A DNA stretch of 64,000 nt from Crotalaria pallida (GCA_037953625.1 CM075654.1:51343001-51407000), one strand, 5' to 3'. Shown: positions 36,420 to 49,327, numbered from the stretch's first letter. Made by a program: numbers and translations. The notes: generated by a model from the letters alone, not told the origin.

Positions 36420-37904
36420 ATGCAGGTTTCTATGTTTTGATGATGTCAAACATATTTCAAGCAACAACATTTCAACAAGGAAGCTACACTCATGAAGATT
36501 AGAATTAGGATTTATTTTAATTCTTAATCAATGTAATATTTACTTTTATGTTTGCATATCATGAGAGTGGGTAGCTGTAGGTGATCTTAATTAAGCTTAT
36601 AATATTGTTTGATTAAGAGTGAAGAAAACTTAATCTTGATTAAAATAGCTCAAACTAAAGTAATTGTCAAAGTACATTTGGAAAACATTGTTTTTCATCA
36701 ATATCTGTACTGGTTACTCGATTAGTATGATTGGCCTACTCGAGTAGCATGTGTTAACATAGGTTAATCGAGTAATGAGGTAATCATTAATCGATTAATA
36801 TGTTTAGCACTGGTTAATCGAGTAGTGTGTTAATCATTACTCGAGTAACACGTACTGTTTTAGAAAAATATAAAAAGATTTCATTTGTACTTGGACAAGG
36901 TTACACACTCTTTTCACAATTTTCTATTGAGTAATATTCTTTCATTTTCAAGAGCTATTACAACATTTTTTCTTTGAGATATCAAGATTCAATAATTCTC
37001 TATTCTTCACTCAAGATCATTGCAATATTCTAAGTTTGATATAGATCAATATTTTCTAGTTCTCAATTGTTTGTTGAAGCTATTTGCAACAAGAGGTTGC
37101 ATATTCAAGGATTCAACAAGAAGTGAAGAATTTCACAAGTAAAGTCTTTGAAGGTTGTCAAAGCAAATTGAAAAGGATTTGGTTGGAAGCATCTTCAACA
37201 AATCAAACGAAGACGGACAAGGAATTCAATTGGGTTAGAACATCAAAGAGTTCGGTACACTCTTTGAGAGGGGTTAAGATAGGATAGCTTTGTGAGAAGT
37301 TGCATCTTAACATTGTAATTCTAACAATTGAATTGTCTAGTAGAAACTCTTTATCTTTTAGATAAAGGGGACTGGAGTAGCTCTCAGTGGTAGAGAGTGA
37401 ACCAGGATAAATCATCGTCTTCATTGTTTTTCTTTTCAAGATTGCATTAATTCAAGATTAATTGAATTTAGGTTAGAATTGGGGTTTTTCGTATCTTTGA
37501 TTAATTGACCTAAATTGGTTGGTAAATTTACTTGTACTTGTTCTAGCATTCATTCATTATTTGTTGAATCATCAAGGCGTTGCGATTCTAAGAGAATTCT
37601 CATCAAAATCAGTTTTCATTGTTTTTCTGCCCAGATTAATCGAGTAATTCGTTCATTAATCGATTAATATTTAAGTTACTTGCGGCATTATTCGAGTAAC
37701 TATCGAATTACTCGAGTAGTTCAAAAGTGGCTTGCGGCATTAATCGATTAAGCTCTCTATTAATCGATTAGTCAGTGTTATTTTTGAAGAAAAAATTATT
37801 TTCTCAAAACCATTCTCTACGGTGATCGAAATATTTGTACTAAGGCTTCAATACTCTATTCACCCCCCTCTAGACTATTTTGAGCCGCTTGTTGGTTTCC
37901 AACA
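36420..37904 (+). repeat. Copia-like solo LTR, family B
   Basis: It has two arrays of mixed TAATCGATTA/TACTCGAGTA palindromes (36716-36858 and 37633-37775). It also has a GGACTGGAGTAG-hairpin-GAACCAGGATAAAT block (37369-37413), TTCACCCCCCTCTAG and a GGTTTCCAACA end at 37904. The left border is approximate (TGTTTTGATGATGTCAAA starts near 36434). No coding region or target duplication was identified. Confidence 0.6.
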
Positions 37905-38299
37905 ATAAACAGGACCGGAGGGAATACATAAGATGAAGGTAGTACTATATATCTTTGTTTAATTTATAAGTTATATGTGTGTTTATTTTATAGTCTAGCT
38001 TTCACATTAAAAAAGGGGAAAAAAAGGAAGAAGAAACGGGCCTTATTTGCCCATACATGCACACAGCCACACACTCATCAACATAATATAAAATAGGAGA
38101 AGTGAGGGAAAATTTGATTTCCCTCCTTTAATCATTAGTTTTTCCCTCCTAAAATGGATTTTCCCTCCTAAACAGTCATTAATGCATACTTACATATAGG
38201 TAAATCAGAGATATTGGGAGGATTAATCTGAACCATCCATTTATTTTCTCATCAAAACAGATCTGGACCGTCCATTTATTCTCAGCTTATTTTGGAAGC

Positions 38300-38652
38300 T
38301 TTCTCCCTTCCACTTTCTCGATGACCCCCCTCTCTCTCTCTCACTTTCTCGACGTTCTCCCTTCTCTCTCACTCTCATCATCTCACACCTCTCTCTCTCT
38401 CTTTATCTCTTTCACTCTCATCCGGCCCGCCACCACCACACGACCACCGAGAATCGCGGCTCTCTTTCTCTTTCAAAAACCAAAAATCGATTTCTGTCTC
38501 TACTTCCTTAGTTCCCTTCGTCGTCTCTCTCTTCCTAACATCTCAAAGCTTCATACTCCCTCTGTTTCGTTTTTTTCTTCTAATTCGTCTTTTTATTATC
38601 TATGTTTTCAGGTCATACAAACAACATTTCAAAAATCCGATTTTTGAGGAAG
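38300..38652 (+). other. CT-rich leader-like region, possible first exons of a lost gene
   Basis: A strongly CT-rich stretch (38320-38420) is followed by TTTTCAG at 38605-38611, a 40-nt exon-like piece and GTGAG at 38653. This resembles a plant 5' leader with a small second exon. An open frame of 108 codons crosses it, but its composition only mirrors the CT repeats. It may connect with exon-like pieces beyond the insertion at 38791-49979. Low certainty. Confidence 0.25.
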
Positions 38653-39792
38653 GTGAGATTTTGGTTTTATCTAGACTCCTTGTGTATATGCATATTTTGG
38701 TCTGTTTTATTTAGAGTTTTGATTTCATTTATTGTCTTAGTTAGGGTTTTGATTTGGTATTTTCCTTATTTAGGGTTATAAAGGGACTTTTGTTGAAGTT
38801 CATGTTTCCCCATGATGATGTTTTGATGATGACAATACAATTTAATAAAGTGTTTGAATAGGTTCAGGTACATTGATGATGCAAGAAGTTTTTTTCTATT
38901 GGAGAATCTAGTCTCTTAGGGCTTAGTTGTTTATGTAAAGCGAAAATTAGTCTAAGGCACTCAAGTTTATTTTTATATTTTGCTAGGTTATGATGATGAT
39001 GCTTTTCGTTTTGAAAAACTAGAAGTATTTTAAAACCCTTAGCTCCTGGAAAAAGTATTTTGCGAAAACCCTTTTATGAAAACCTTTGGTTACAAACTTT
39101 TTATGAAAATCTAATTTTATTCTGGAGTAATCGATTACCCTTCAGGAATAATCGATTATCTTCTGCAACATGTGTAACCAGAGAGAACGTTATGGATTAC
39201 TTCCTTGGACTGGTCATCTAAGTGTAAGTAATTGATTACTTGAAGATAATAATCGATTACATTTAATGCTGCAACATTTTTAGCAATCAATATGTAAGTA
39301 ATCGATTAATCTGACCAAAGTAATCGATTACTGATGCTGCAACTTTTGAAAAACTTTACCAGAGAGCAAGTAATCGATTAACCTTTCCCAAGTAATTGAT
39401 TACTCATTTCAAATTTTTGAAAAACGTGCTGAAATCAATCTAATTCTCATAATGATTTATTTCCTTTTCTGGATGATCACGTTTTCTGATTTTAAGCACT
39501 TTTCTTCTACTTTTTAAAAGAGAATCACACACACTCACAACATTCTTCTTCTACTCTTCACTTTTTGAAAAAAAAAATTTGAGAAGAAAAATAATAATCA
39601 TCATCATCATCTTCATCTATTCTTTTTGAAAAACATCAAGAACATAACTTTGAGTGTGCTTTAGTCTAACTCTTGATATAGGACTTTATTGTTGTATCTG
39701 CTCTATCTAGAGAGCCTCATTGTTAGTTGCACAAAATTCTTCGTGCAAACCTTTCTTTGTAAGGGGAGTGTTTACCCTTAGTGATTAGGGAG

Positions 39793-42269
39793 TGTAACAT
39801 CCTAAGCTTTATTTTTAAGAGAAATTATTATTAAAAACCTAGAAAAATTGGAATAATGACTTAACGAATTTTGGTAGATAGGTGAGTAGTAAATATAAGT
39901 CCTAGGGGTTGTATAGAAGGCATTTGTAGCTTCGAGCGAAATTATATAAGCGAAATCGGGAGTTGAATCGGCGTTTTAAATGTTAGAAATCAACCGAAAA
40001 GAGAAAATTAGGAATTTATTATAGGATGCTAAGAAAATAAATTCCACCGTTGGATATGAATTTTATGGGGTTAAGAAGCTTGTCTAAAAATTTGGACCCG
40101 ATCCGACGGTAAACGAAAAAGTTACGGCGAATCGAAGGTTGAAAATGCTGACTCACGCCCAGGCGCACTAGCCTGCGCCCAGGCATGCACTACTGTTCAT
40201 TGGTGCTGAGCCAGGAGGTTTTTCGCCCAGGCGCGCTAATCGTGCGCCCAGGCACGCTCGTGAGGCACCAGCCACGCACCAGTTTCGTGTTGGCGCGCAA
40301 TTCATCCCCCCAACCAGCATTTGGCACATCAGCCATGCACCAGCTTGGTGCTGATGCTGTTCTCGCGCTCAGGCGCGCTAGACGTGCGCCCAGGCGCGCG
40401 ACGCAGATCAGATTAGATCTGGACCGTCCAAACTCAACATGGAGGCTAAGTTTTAAACTATGGCCACACGATTTCTCCGGCTTCATGGTAAGAACTTGAA
40501 ACATCAAAAACACCTCATTCCCTTACACTCCAACACCCTTCCACTCTCATCACTTCCATCATTTCTCTCAAGCTCCAAGATCAAGTTTTCATCATCACCT
40601 CCATACAAACACTTGATTTTTGGACACCTCAAACCCAAAATCACGAAGCCCCATCAAGCCTTGCACCATGGAAGTGGGTTGAAGCTTCATTTCTCTCCTC
40701 CCTTGATTCACACGAATTGCTCCCTCTCCTATCCTTCTTGGTTTTCAAACTTCATCATCATTTGGGGAGCTTTGTTTCATGCCTTCAAATCAAAACCAAG
40801 ACAAAGGCAAGGATCAATCATCTTTTGTTCTCTCAAATAGGATTTTATATCATCACTTCATCATATCTTTGTTGAGGTGGCAAGCTAAGCTTAGGAAATT
40901 CAAGTTCCTAAGGTTTTGAGCTAAGGCATAAAGGTTCTATTTACTTCTTACTAATTTGAGGTAAGGAGTGGGTTATAGTGAGTATTACCTTACTCTGGGG
41001 TTTAGTTTACGATATGCATATAATGAGTACTAAGAATTATGTGCTAGATAGGATATAGCACCATAGGTTATTTAATAAATGGGATTTGTGAGCCAAGAAT
41101 AATAGAAACGATAACATGAATGTGCTTGAATTATGTTGTTTGAATTATAGAATATAATAGTGATGATGTGGATAACATGCCTGGACTGTGATGGTCGATT
41201 TATAATAGATAATTGTGATAATTGGGCAACATAAATATTTAGTGCAACAATTTAAGAGGGGAATGTAATTGTTAAAGAGTTAAGAGTTGGTAATGTTGAA
41301 AGAATGAGAATGAATTATACCCGGACGCAGTAAGTCGTGATCGCACGGTGGTGCGAACGCAATAGGTCGTGACCAGAGGAGAATGAATTATACCCGGACG
41401 CAGTAAGTCGTGATCGCACGGTGGTGCGAACGCAGTAGGTCGTGACCAGGGGAGAATGAATTATACCCGGACGCAGTAAGTCATGAGTGCACAGGAGTGT
41501 AGACGCAGTAGGTCGTGACCAGGGACAAAATAAAAAGAAAAGTAAATATGATGAAAGTTTATAGAATAAGAGGCTTGATAAAGTGATGATTAAGTGCATG
41601 CGGAAATAATTGAATTGTGATAATTGATGAATCTTTTGTGATGTGTTGGGTCTTACTATATTGTGATTAAATTGTTAAATGTGTTTGACTTGGTGTTGCA
41701 TTATGTCATAAATGGAAACTGCCTCCCCATTTTATGTGTAATACTCACTCCTTACTATCACCACAGGTACTGAGGAAGAGTTTGCACCTGATCATGCCGA
41801 GCAGGAGTACTCTCCCTCACAGGGAGAGTAGGTTACTTTTATCTATGTAGGACATGGGAATGTCCTGGGCCCGGTGATATGATTTGATTCATTTTTGTTG
41901 TGTATAATGTAAATAGCTTTCTGGGGGCCCAGGACGACTCCTTTTGGGTAGGAGTCTTATTTTGGGAAAAGAACTATTTTCCACAACTTGTTAATATTTC
42001 CGCTTTACTCTGATGTTTCATACTCTGATATTCTGATGTGTGCACGATGTTGCACAAGCTGTGATATATGTATATAGCCCTGCTGGCTTCTGAAATTTGA
42101 AAATGTTATTGTTTATCAGGTCGCAGGAAAATCCGGAAATTTTTGGAAAGTCCTAAAAACTAACGAAACTCCGTCCGTTTGACGGGAGATTTTATAAGCT
42201 TAAAAAGGAAATTTTAAATTCACTATTTTATTTTAGGGTTTAGAAGGGTAAATAATCCTAGGTGTTACA
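39793..42269 (+). repeat. 5' LTR of the chromovirus
   Basis: It runs TGTAACATCC to GGTGTTACA, 2477 bp. It has a TATATAAG box at 39944-39950. GCGCCCAGGCGC words follow at 40150-40405, then three 73-bp tandem repeats at 41308-41526. CACAG at 41762-41766 is followed by a short acidic reading frame to TAG at 41831. Confidence 0.92.
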
Positions 42270-42274
42270 TTTTA

Positions 42275-42286
42275 TGGTATCAGAGC
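42275..42286 (+). other. Primer-binding site (initiator tRNA-Met)
   Basis: TGGTATCAGAGC lies 5 nt after the 5' LTR. It is the same 12-mer as in the other two LTR elements of the window. Confidence 0.93.
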
Positions 42287-42447
42287 TGTTTCCCTCGGCC
42301 TTTGGAGTTATGAGCTACTCCAGTGATTACTCACCGAGCGAGTAATCGATAATTATAGTTTAGAGTCTAGAGTCTATTGATAGGGTGTTTATACTATTAA
42401 TTATGCTAATAAGCATTAACTGTCGGCCTTATGCATGACTAAACAGA

Positions 42448-44508
42448 ATGGCTGGTAGGCGAGTCGAAAATGACGGGATCCGCGCTATTCTGGAACATCT
42501 GGTACAAATGCAACAGGATCAGGCTGCTAACATAGCGCAAGTGCATCATAACCAGGGGGAGAACATAGCAGCAGCAGCTGTAGTAGCAGCAACGGCCGCA
42601 GCGGCAGCAATGAATCCTCAACACCCAGCTCCATTTGCTATTGATTGGCTTGCACGGTTCAGAAAGAATGATCCGCAAAAGTTCGAAGGTGGGTTCAATC
42701 CCGATGGAGCACAGCTTTGGTTGCAGGAGATTGAGAAGATCCTGAACACTATGGCACCACCGGAGGAACAGAAGGTTCTGCTAGCACAGTACATGCTGAC
42801 TAGTGAAGCAGAACACTGGTGGCAACAAATGCGGAGGGGTTTGGAGGCGGACAATCAGGTGATCACATGGGATTTGTTCAAGAATCGTTTTCTGGGCAAA
42901 TACTTTCCTGAAGATGTTCGCAGAGAGAAGGAGATAACTTTTCTGCAGCTCGTGCAAGGGAACATGAGCGTTGGGGAGTATGCTGCTAGGTTTGAGGACT
43001 TGATCCGATATGCAGGGAGTTACAGGGATGCAGATGAAAGGACCAAGTGCATCAAGTTCGAGACCGGACTTCGTTCTGAAATCAAGATGGCTTTTGAATA
43101 TCAGAACATCGCTAACCTGTCTCAACTGATCAACATGACTAGCACTCATGAAAAGAGTCGCAAACAACGTGCCGCTGAGAAACGCAACAAGAATGTACAA
43201 AAGTCTGGAGGTCCTATCAAGGGCAAGAGTTCGGTGCAGCGACCAGGTCCTTACTCCCAGCCTAGAACAGGCCCGACAGTGAGTACCTATGGTCCTATTC
43301 CGACTTGTCCACATTGTGGTAGACACCATAGGGGAGATTGCTGGACATTAGATCCGAGTAAGGGTCCAACCTATTACAAGTGCGGGCAGCCGGGTCACAT
43401 TGTGATGAATTGTCCTAAAAATGCAGTTAAGAAGGAGGTGAATGTGGCCAAGGTTCAGAAAGCTGGTGACAATCGGGTGACTCGGAAGGGCAAGGTGTAT
43501 ACTTTGGATGGAGAAGAAGTTACGGATGTTGATGAACTAATTAGAGGTACCGGTTATGTTAATAGTATTCCTTGCGGTATTCTCTTTGACTGTGGGGCTA
43601 CTCATTCCTTTATTTTTGTCGATTGTATGAAGAAGTTAGGATTATCTGCAATAGAAATGCCTTACAAGTTATCTGTTTCTACCCCTACAAATTCATTTGT
43701 AGTCACATCAACGATGTGTTTGGATTGCCCACTTCGAGTATTGGAGCGGGAATTCAAAGTAAATCTAATCTGTTTGCCTCTAACTAAGCTGGACATCATT
43801 ATGGGCATGGACTGGATGTCTCGGCACCATGTTCTGATTGATTGTCATCAGAAATCAATTACTATCAGCGATCTTTCTTTATCTTCCCTGGAAATGAATG
43901 AGGAGGCAGAGATCAGTCAGATTCCGATAGTCTGCGAATTTCCAGAAGTCTTTCCTGCAGAGATTCCTGGATTACCGCCGAACGGAGAAGTGGAGTTTAG
44001 TATTGATCTGATGCCTGGTGCAGGTCCTATTTCAATAGCCCCGTATAGAATGGCACCTCCGGAGTTAGTAGAGTTGAAAGAGCAGATAGAGGAGCTTTTG
44101 GCCAAGGGCTTGATTAGACCGAGTGTGTCACCTTGGGGAGCTCCGATTCTTTTTGTTAAAAAGAAGGACGGAAGTCTCCGAATGTGCATCTATTATAGGC
44201 AATTGAATGCGGTGATTGTGAAAAACAAATATCCTCTTCCTCGCATTGACGATTTGCTGGACCAATTGCGAGGAGCAGCTGTATTTTCTAAGATTGACCT
44301 TCGATCGAGATACCATCAAATCCGTATCCGAGAGGAGGACATCCCTAAAACGACATTCAGGTCGAGATATGGACATTTTGAATATGTGGTTATGTCCTTT
44401 GGTCTCACGAATGCTCCGGCCATCTTCATGGATTATATGAACAATATTCAGGCCGTACTTGGATTATTTTGTCATAGTCTTTATCGACGACATTCTCATC
44501 TATTCTAA
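42448..44508 (+). pseudogene. Chromovirus gag-protease-RT (first part), frameshifted
   Basis: It encodes the capsid-like Gag, an aspartic protease and the first half of reverse transcriptase. The Gag domain is at about residues 85-200 (WLQEIEKIL, VGEYAARFEDL). The zinc knuckle near 308-322 reads YYKCGQPGHIVMNC, so the first Cys is Tyr. The protease motif near 380 is DCGATHSF where DSGATHSF is usual. RT starts near 538; MCIYYRQLN has Tyr where Asp is usual. A small indel near 44440, just before the catalytic region, shifts the frame, and the last about 20 residues are spurious. ATG 42448 follows the primer site by 160 nt and gives the usual MAGRR-type start. Confidence 0.9.
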
Positions 44509-46861
44509 GAGTCCAAGTGAGCATGCCGAACATCTGAGGATTGTGCTGCAAATTCTCAAGGCCAAACAGCTTTATGCAAAGCTTTCCAAATGTAGTTTCT
44601 GGTTGAATGAAGTGCAGTGTCTGGGGCATGTCATTTCTGAGAAGGGCGTTGCTGTTGATCCTTCCAAGGTGGAAGCGGTGCTTAAGTGGGAGAGACCCAA
44701 GTCCATTACTGAGATTAGAAGCTTTCTTGGTATGGCTGGGTATTATCGGAGATTTATTCAGGGATTTTCTAAATTGGCCCTTCCTTTGACAACTCTTACA
44801 CGGAAAGGTGTTTCGTTTGAGTGCTCCCCGGAATGTGAAGATAGTTTCCAAGAATTGAAGAGGCGTTTGACTAGTTCCCCAGTGCTAATTTTGCCGGACC
44901 CGACTCAATCCTTCGTGGTGTATTGTGATGCTTCTAAACAAGGGTTGGGTTGTGTGTTGATGCAGCAAGGGCAAGTCATAGCTTATGCATCCAGACAATT
45001 GAGACAGCACGAACAGAACTATCCCACTCATGATCTTGAGTTGGCGGCAGTAGTTTTTGCTTTGAAAATCTGGAGGCATTATCTATATGGTTCAAAGTTC
45101 GAAGTCTTTAGCGATCTTAAAAGTCTTCGCTATCTCTTCGATCAAAAGGAGTTGAATATGAGACAGAGGAGGTGGATGGAGTTTCTGAAAGACTACGACT
45201 TTGATCTTCAGTATCATCCGGGCAAAGCCAATGTAGTGGCTGATGCACTAAGTCGTAAGACTTTGCATGTCAGCAATCTGATGGTGAAAGAGATGCAATT
45301 GATCCAAGAGTTCAGTGACCTCAACTTGAACATGCAAGTGAAAGAGAAGAGCATCGTTCTAGAAATGTTGCAGGTTACTAATGATTTGATTGGTCTTATT
45401 AAAGAAAGACAAGCCGACGATTCGCAATTGCAAAAGTTGTTAGAAGGGGCATCGGACAATGAAGAGCCCGACTTTATGAAAGGTTCTGATGGCATTATCC
45501 GATTTAGGGGTCGGATATGTGTTCCTATGGATTTCGAAGTTAGAAGAGATATCCTATGGGAAGCGCATCGAACCAAGATGAATTTCCATCCTGGTGCAAC
45601 AAAGATGTACCAAGACTTGAAAAGGATTTATTGGTGGCCGAAGTTGAAAACCGATGTGGCCGATCATGTATCTCATTGCTTAACTTGTCAGAAAGTTAAA
45701 ATTGAGCATCAAAAGCCTGGTGGTCCTTTGCGATCACTTGATATTCCGGAGTGGAAATGGGATAGTATAGCTATGGACTTTGTGACGGGTCTACCTAGGA
45801 CTGTGGGAGGTTGTGATGCAGTTTGGGTGGTTGTGGACCGTCTTACAAAGTGTGCTCATTTCATTCCTCTCCACAAGAAATATACTCTTGAGAAGTTGAC
45901 TCAGTTGTATATCAGGGACATAGTGAAGTTGCATGGTGTTCCTACCAGTATAGTATCCGATCGCGATCCGAGGTTTCTGTCAAGATTTTGGCAGAGCCTT
46001 CAGCAGGCATTGGGTACTAAGCTGAAATTTAGTACGACTTATCATCCGCAGACAGACGGACAATCCGAGCGTACTATCCAGACACTGGAGGATTTGTTGA
46101 GAGCATGTGTTCTGGAGCAAGCTGGTAGTTGGGAGCAGTTATTGCCGTTGATGGAGTTTACTTACAATAACAGCTTTCACTCCAGTATTGGCATGACACC
46201 ATTTGAGGCTCTCTATGGAAGGAAATGTAGAACGCCTTTGTGTTGGTTCCAGATAGGAGAGAATCTTTTGACAGGTCCTGACATTGTGAAGGAAACAACT
46301 GAGAAGATCACAATGATCAAGAATAAGATGAAGACTTCACAGGATCGCCAGAAGAGTTATGCTGACAGGCGAAGGAGACCCTTGGAGTTTGATGTTGGGG
46401 ATCATGTATTCCTAAGAGTGTCTCCGGTTACAGGAATCGGTAGGGCAATTAAGTCCAGGAAACTAACTCCACGGTTTGTTGGGCCTTATGAAATTCTGAA
46501 GAAGATTGGCCCGGTGGCTTACAAGATTGCCTTACCCCCTCACTTAGCAAGGCTTCATGACGTGTTTCATGTTTCACAGCTAAGGAAATATGTCCATGAT
46601 CCTTCGCATGTGGTTACCTTAGACGATTTGCCTTTGAAGGAGAACTTAACTTTCGAGGTTATGCCAGTTAGAATTGAAGACAGGCAGGTGAAGCAGCTCA
46701 GAAGCAAGGAAATCTCTTTGGTGAAAGTTATTTGGATCAGGAACAATGTGGAAGAGGCTACATGGGAACTAGAGGACAAGATCAGGCAGTCTCATCCACA
46801 ATTGTTCGATGAATTTCGAGGGCGAAATTCTGGTAAGTGGGAGAGAATTGTAACATCCTAA
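44459..46861 (+). pseudogene. Chromovirus RT (second part)-RNase H-integrase-chromodomain
   Basis: It continues pol in the shifted frame. FIDD near residues 8-11 is the RT catalytic motif. RNase H covers about 150-270 (CDASKQGLG, then ADALSRK). The integrase HHCC finger is near 365-415 (H..H, CLTC). The integrase core has Asp near 440, Asp near 500 (SDRDPRF) and Glu near 536 (QSERT). The chromodomain is near 740-790 (KVIW...EEATWELEDKI) and would direct integration to marked chromatin. The frame is open for 800 codons, and its stop is inside the 3' LTR. The first ATG here is only an internal Met of RT. Confidence 0.92.
46835..46847 (+). other. Polypurine tract
   Basis: AAGTGGGAGAGAA abuts the 3' LTR and would prime plus-strand DNA synthesis. 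Confidence 0.8.
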
Positions 46862-49327
46862 GCTTTATTTTTAAGAGAAACTATTATTAAAAACCTAGAA
46901 AAAATTGGAATAATGACTTAACGAATTTTGGTAGATAGGTGAGTAGTAAATATAAGTCCTAGGGGTTGTATAGAAGGCATTTGTAGCTTCGAACGAAATT
47001 ATATAAGCGAAATCGGGAGTTGAATCGGCGTTTTAGATGTTAGAAATCAACCGAAAAGAGAAAATTAGGAATTTATTATAGGATGCTAAGAAAATAAATT
47101 CCACCGTTGGATATGAAGTTTATGGGGTTAAGAAGCTTGTCTAAAAATTTGGACCCGATCCGACGGTAAACGAAAAAGTTACGGCGAATCGAAGGTTGAA
47201 AATGCTGACTCACGCCCAAGCGCACTAGCCTGCGCCCAGGCATGCACTACTGTTCATTGGTGCTGAGCCAGGAGGTTTTTCGCCCAGGCGCGCTAATCGT
47301 GCGCCCAGGCGCGCTCGTGAGGCACCAGCCACGCACCAGTTTCGTGTTGGCGCGCCAATTCATCCCCCCAACCAGCATCTAGTGCATCAGCCATGCACCA
47401 GCTTGGTGCTGATGCTGTTCTCGAGCTCAGGCGCGCCAGACGTGCGCCCAGGCGCGCGACGCAGATCAGATTAGATCTGGACCGTCCAAACTCAACTTGG
47501 AGGCTAAGTTTTAAACCATGGCCACACGATTTCTCTGGCTTCATGGCAAGAAATTGAAACATCAAAAACACCTCATTCCCTTACACTCCAACACCCTTCC
47601 ACTCTCATCACTTCCATCATTTCTCTCAAGCTCCAAGATCAAGTTTTCATCATCACCTCCATACAAACACTTGATTTTTGGGCACCTCAAACCCAAAATC
47701 ACCAAGCCCCATCAAGCCTTGCACCATGGAAGTGGGTTGAAGCTTCATTTCTCTCCTCCCTTGATTCACACGAATTGCTCCCTCTCCTATCCTTCTTGGT
47801 TTTCAAACTTCATCATCATTTGGGGAGCTTTGTTTCATGCCTTCAAATCAAAACCAAGACAAAGGCAAGGATCAATCATCTTGTGTTCTCTCAAATAGGA
47901 TTGTATATCATCACTTCATCATATCTTTGTTGAGGTGGCAAGCTAAGCTTAGGAAATTCAAGTTCCCAAGGTTTTGAGCTAAGGCATAAAGGTTCTATTT
48001 ACTTCTTACTAATTTGAGGTAAGGAGTGGGTTATAGTGAGTATTACCTTACTCTAGGGTTTAGTTTACGATATGCATATAATGAGTACTAAGAATTATGT
48101 GCTAGATAGGATATAGCACCATAGGTTATTTAATAAATGGGATTTGTGAGCCAAGAATAATAGAAATGATAACATGAATGTGCTTGAATTATGTTGTTTG
48201 AATTATAGAATATAATAGTGATGATGTGGATAACATGCCTGGATTGTGATGGTCGATTTATAATAGATAATTGTGATAATTGGGCAACATAAATATTTAG
48301 TGCAACAATTTAAGAGGGGAATGTAATTGTTAAAGAGTTAAGAGTTGGTAATGTTGAAAGAATGAGAATGAATTATACCCGGACGCAGTAAGTCGTGATC
48401 GCACGGTGGTGCGAACGCAGTAGGTCGTGACCAGGGGAGAATGAATTATACCCGGACACAGTAAGTCGTGATCGCACGGTGGTGCGAACGCAGTAGGTCG
48501 TGACCAGGGGAGAATGAATTATACCCGGACGCAGTAAGTCGTGAGTGCACAGGAGTGCAGACGCAGTAGGTCGTGACCAGGGACAAAATAAAAAGAAAAG
48601 TAAATATGATGAAAGTTTATAGAATAAGAGGCTTGATAAAGTGATGATTAAGTGCATGCGGAAATAATTGAATTGTGATAATTGATGAATCTTTTGTGAT
48701 GTGTTGGGTCTTACTATATTGTGATTAAATTGTTAAATGTGTTTGACTTGGTATTGCATTATGTCATAAATGGAAACTCCCTCCCCATTTTATGTGTAAT
48801 ACTCACTCCTTACTATCACCACAGGTACTGAGGAAGAGTTTGCACCTGATCAGGCCTAGCAGGAGTACTCTCCCTCACAGGGAGAGTAGGTTACTTTTAT
48901 CTATGTTGGACATGGGAATGTCCTGGGCCCGGTGATATGATTTGATTCATTTTTGTTGTGTATAATGTAAATAGCTTTCTGGGGGCCCAGGACGACTCCT
49001 TTTGGGTAGGAGTCTTATTTTGGGAAAAGAACTATTTTCCACAACTTGTTAATATTTCCGCTTTACTCTGATGTTTCATACTCTAATATTCTGATGTGTG
49101 CACGATGTTGCACAAGCTGTGATATATGTATATAGCCCTGCTGGCTTCTGAAATTTGAAAATGTTATTGTTTATCAGGTCGCAGGAAAATCCGGAAATTT
49201 TTGGAAAGTCCTAAAAACAAATGAAACTCCGTCCGTTTGACGGGAGATTTTATAAGCTTAAAAAGGAAATTTTAAATTCACTATTTTATTTTAGGGTTTA
49301 GAAGGGTAAATAATCCTAGGTGTTACA
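46849..49327 (+). repeat. 3' LTR of the chromovirus
   Basis: It is 2479 bp and matches the 5' LTR throughout, including the three 73-bp repeats (48366-48584). The pol stop codon lies inside its first 13 bases. A point change puts a TAG at 48857 in the short acidic frame. Confidence 0.92.

Larger units (their letters stand above)
39793..49327 (+). mobile_element. Tekay-like chromovirus (Ty3/gypsy), nearly complete
   Basis: The element is 9535 bp with 2.48-kb LTRs, GGGAG target duplications (39788-39792 and 49328-49332), a tRNA-Met primer site, gag-pol in order and a polypurine tract at 46835-46847. The integrase ends in a chromodomain, and the long LTRs fit the Tekay/Del clade. The two LTRs look more than 98 percent identical by eye, so the insertion is young. 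One frameshift in reverse transcriptase and a few substitutions at key sites break the polyprotein. Confidence 0.93.

Noticed and set aside
38321..38647. 108-codon Ser/Leu-rich frame
   Set aside because: It reads through CT microsatellite-like sequence and crosses a likely intron; no recognisable protein features.
40460..40840. A 126-codon open frame present in both LTRs of the first chromovirus (also 47518-47898)
   Set aside because: The two LTRs are almost identical because the insertion is young, so shared openness is no evidence of coding. Ser/Leu/His-rich composition and lack of any diverged relative argue against a gene.
43917..44376. Minus-strand frames across pol
   Set aside because: They are antisense shadows of a strongly coding gag-pol region.
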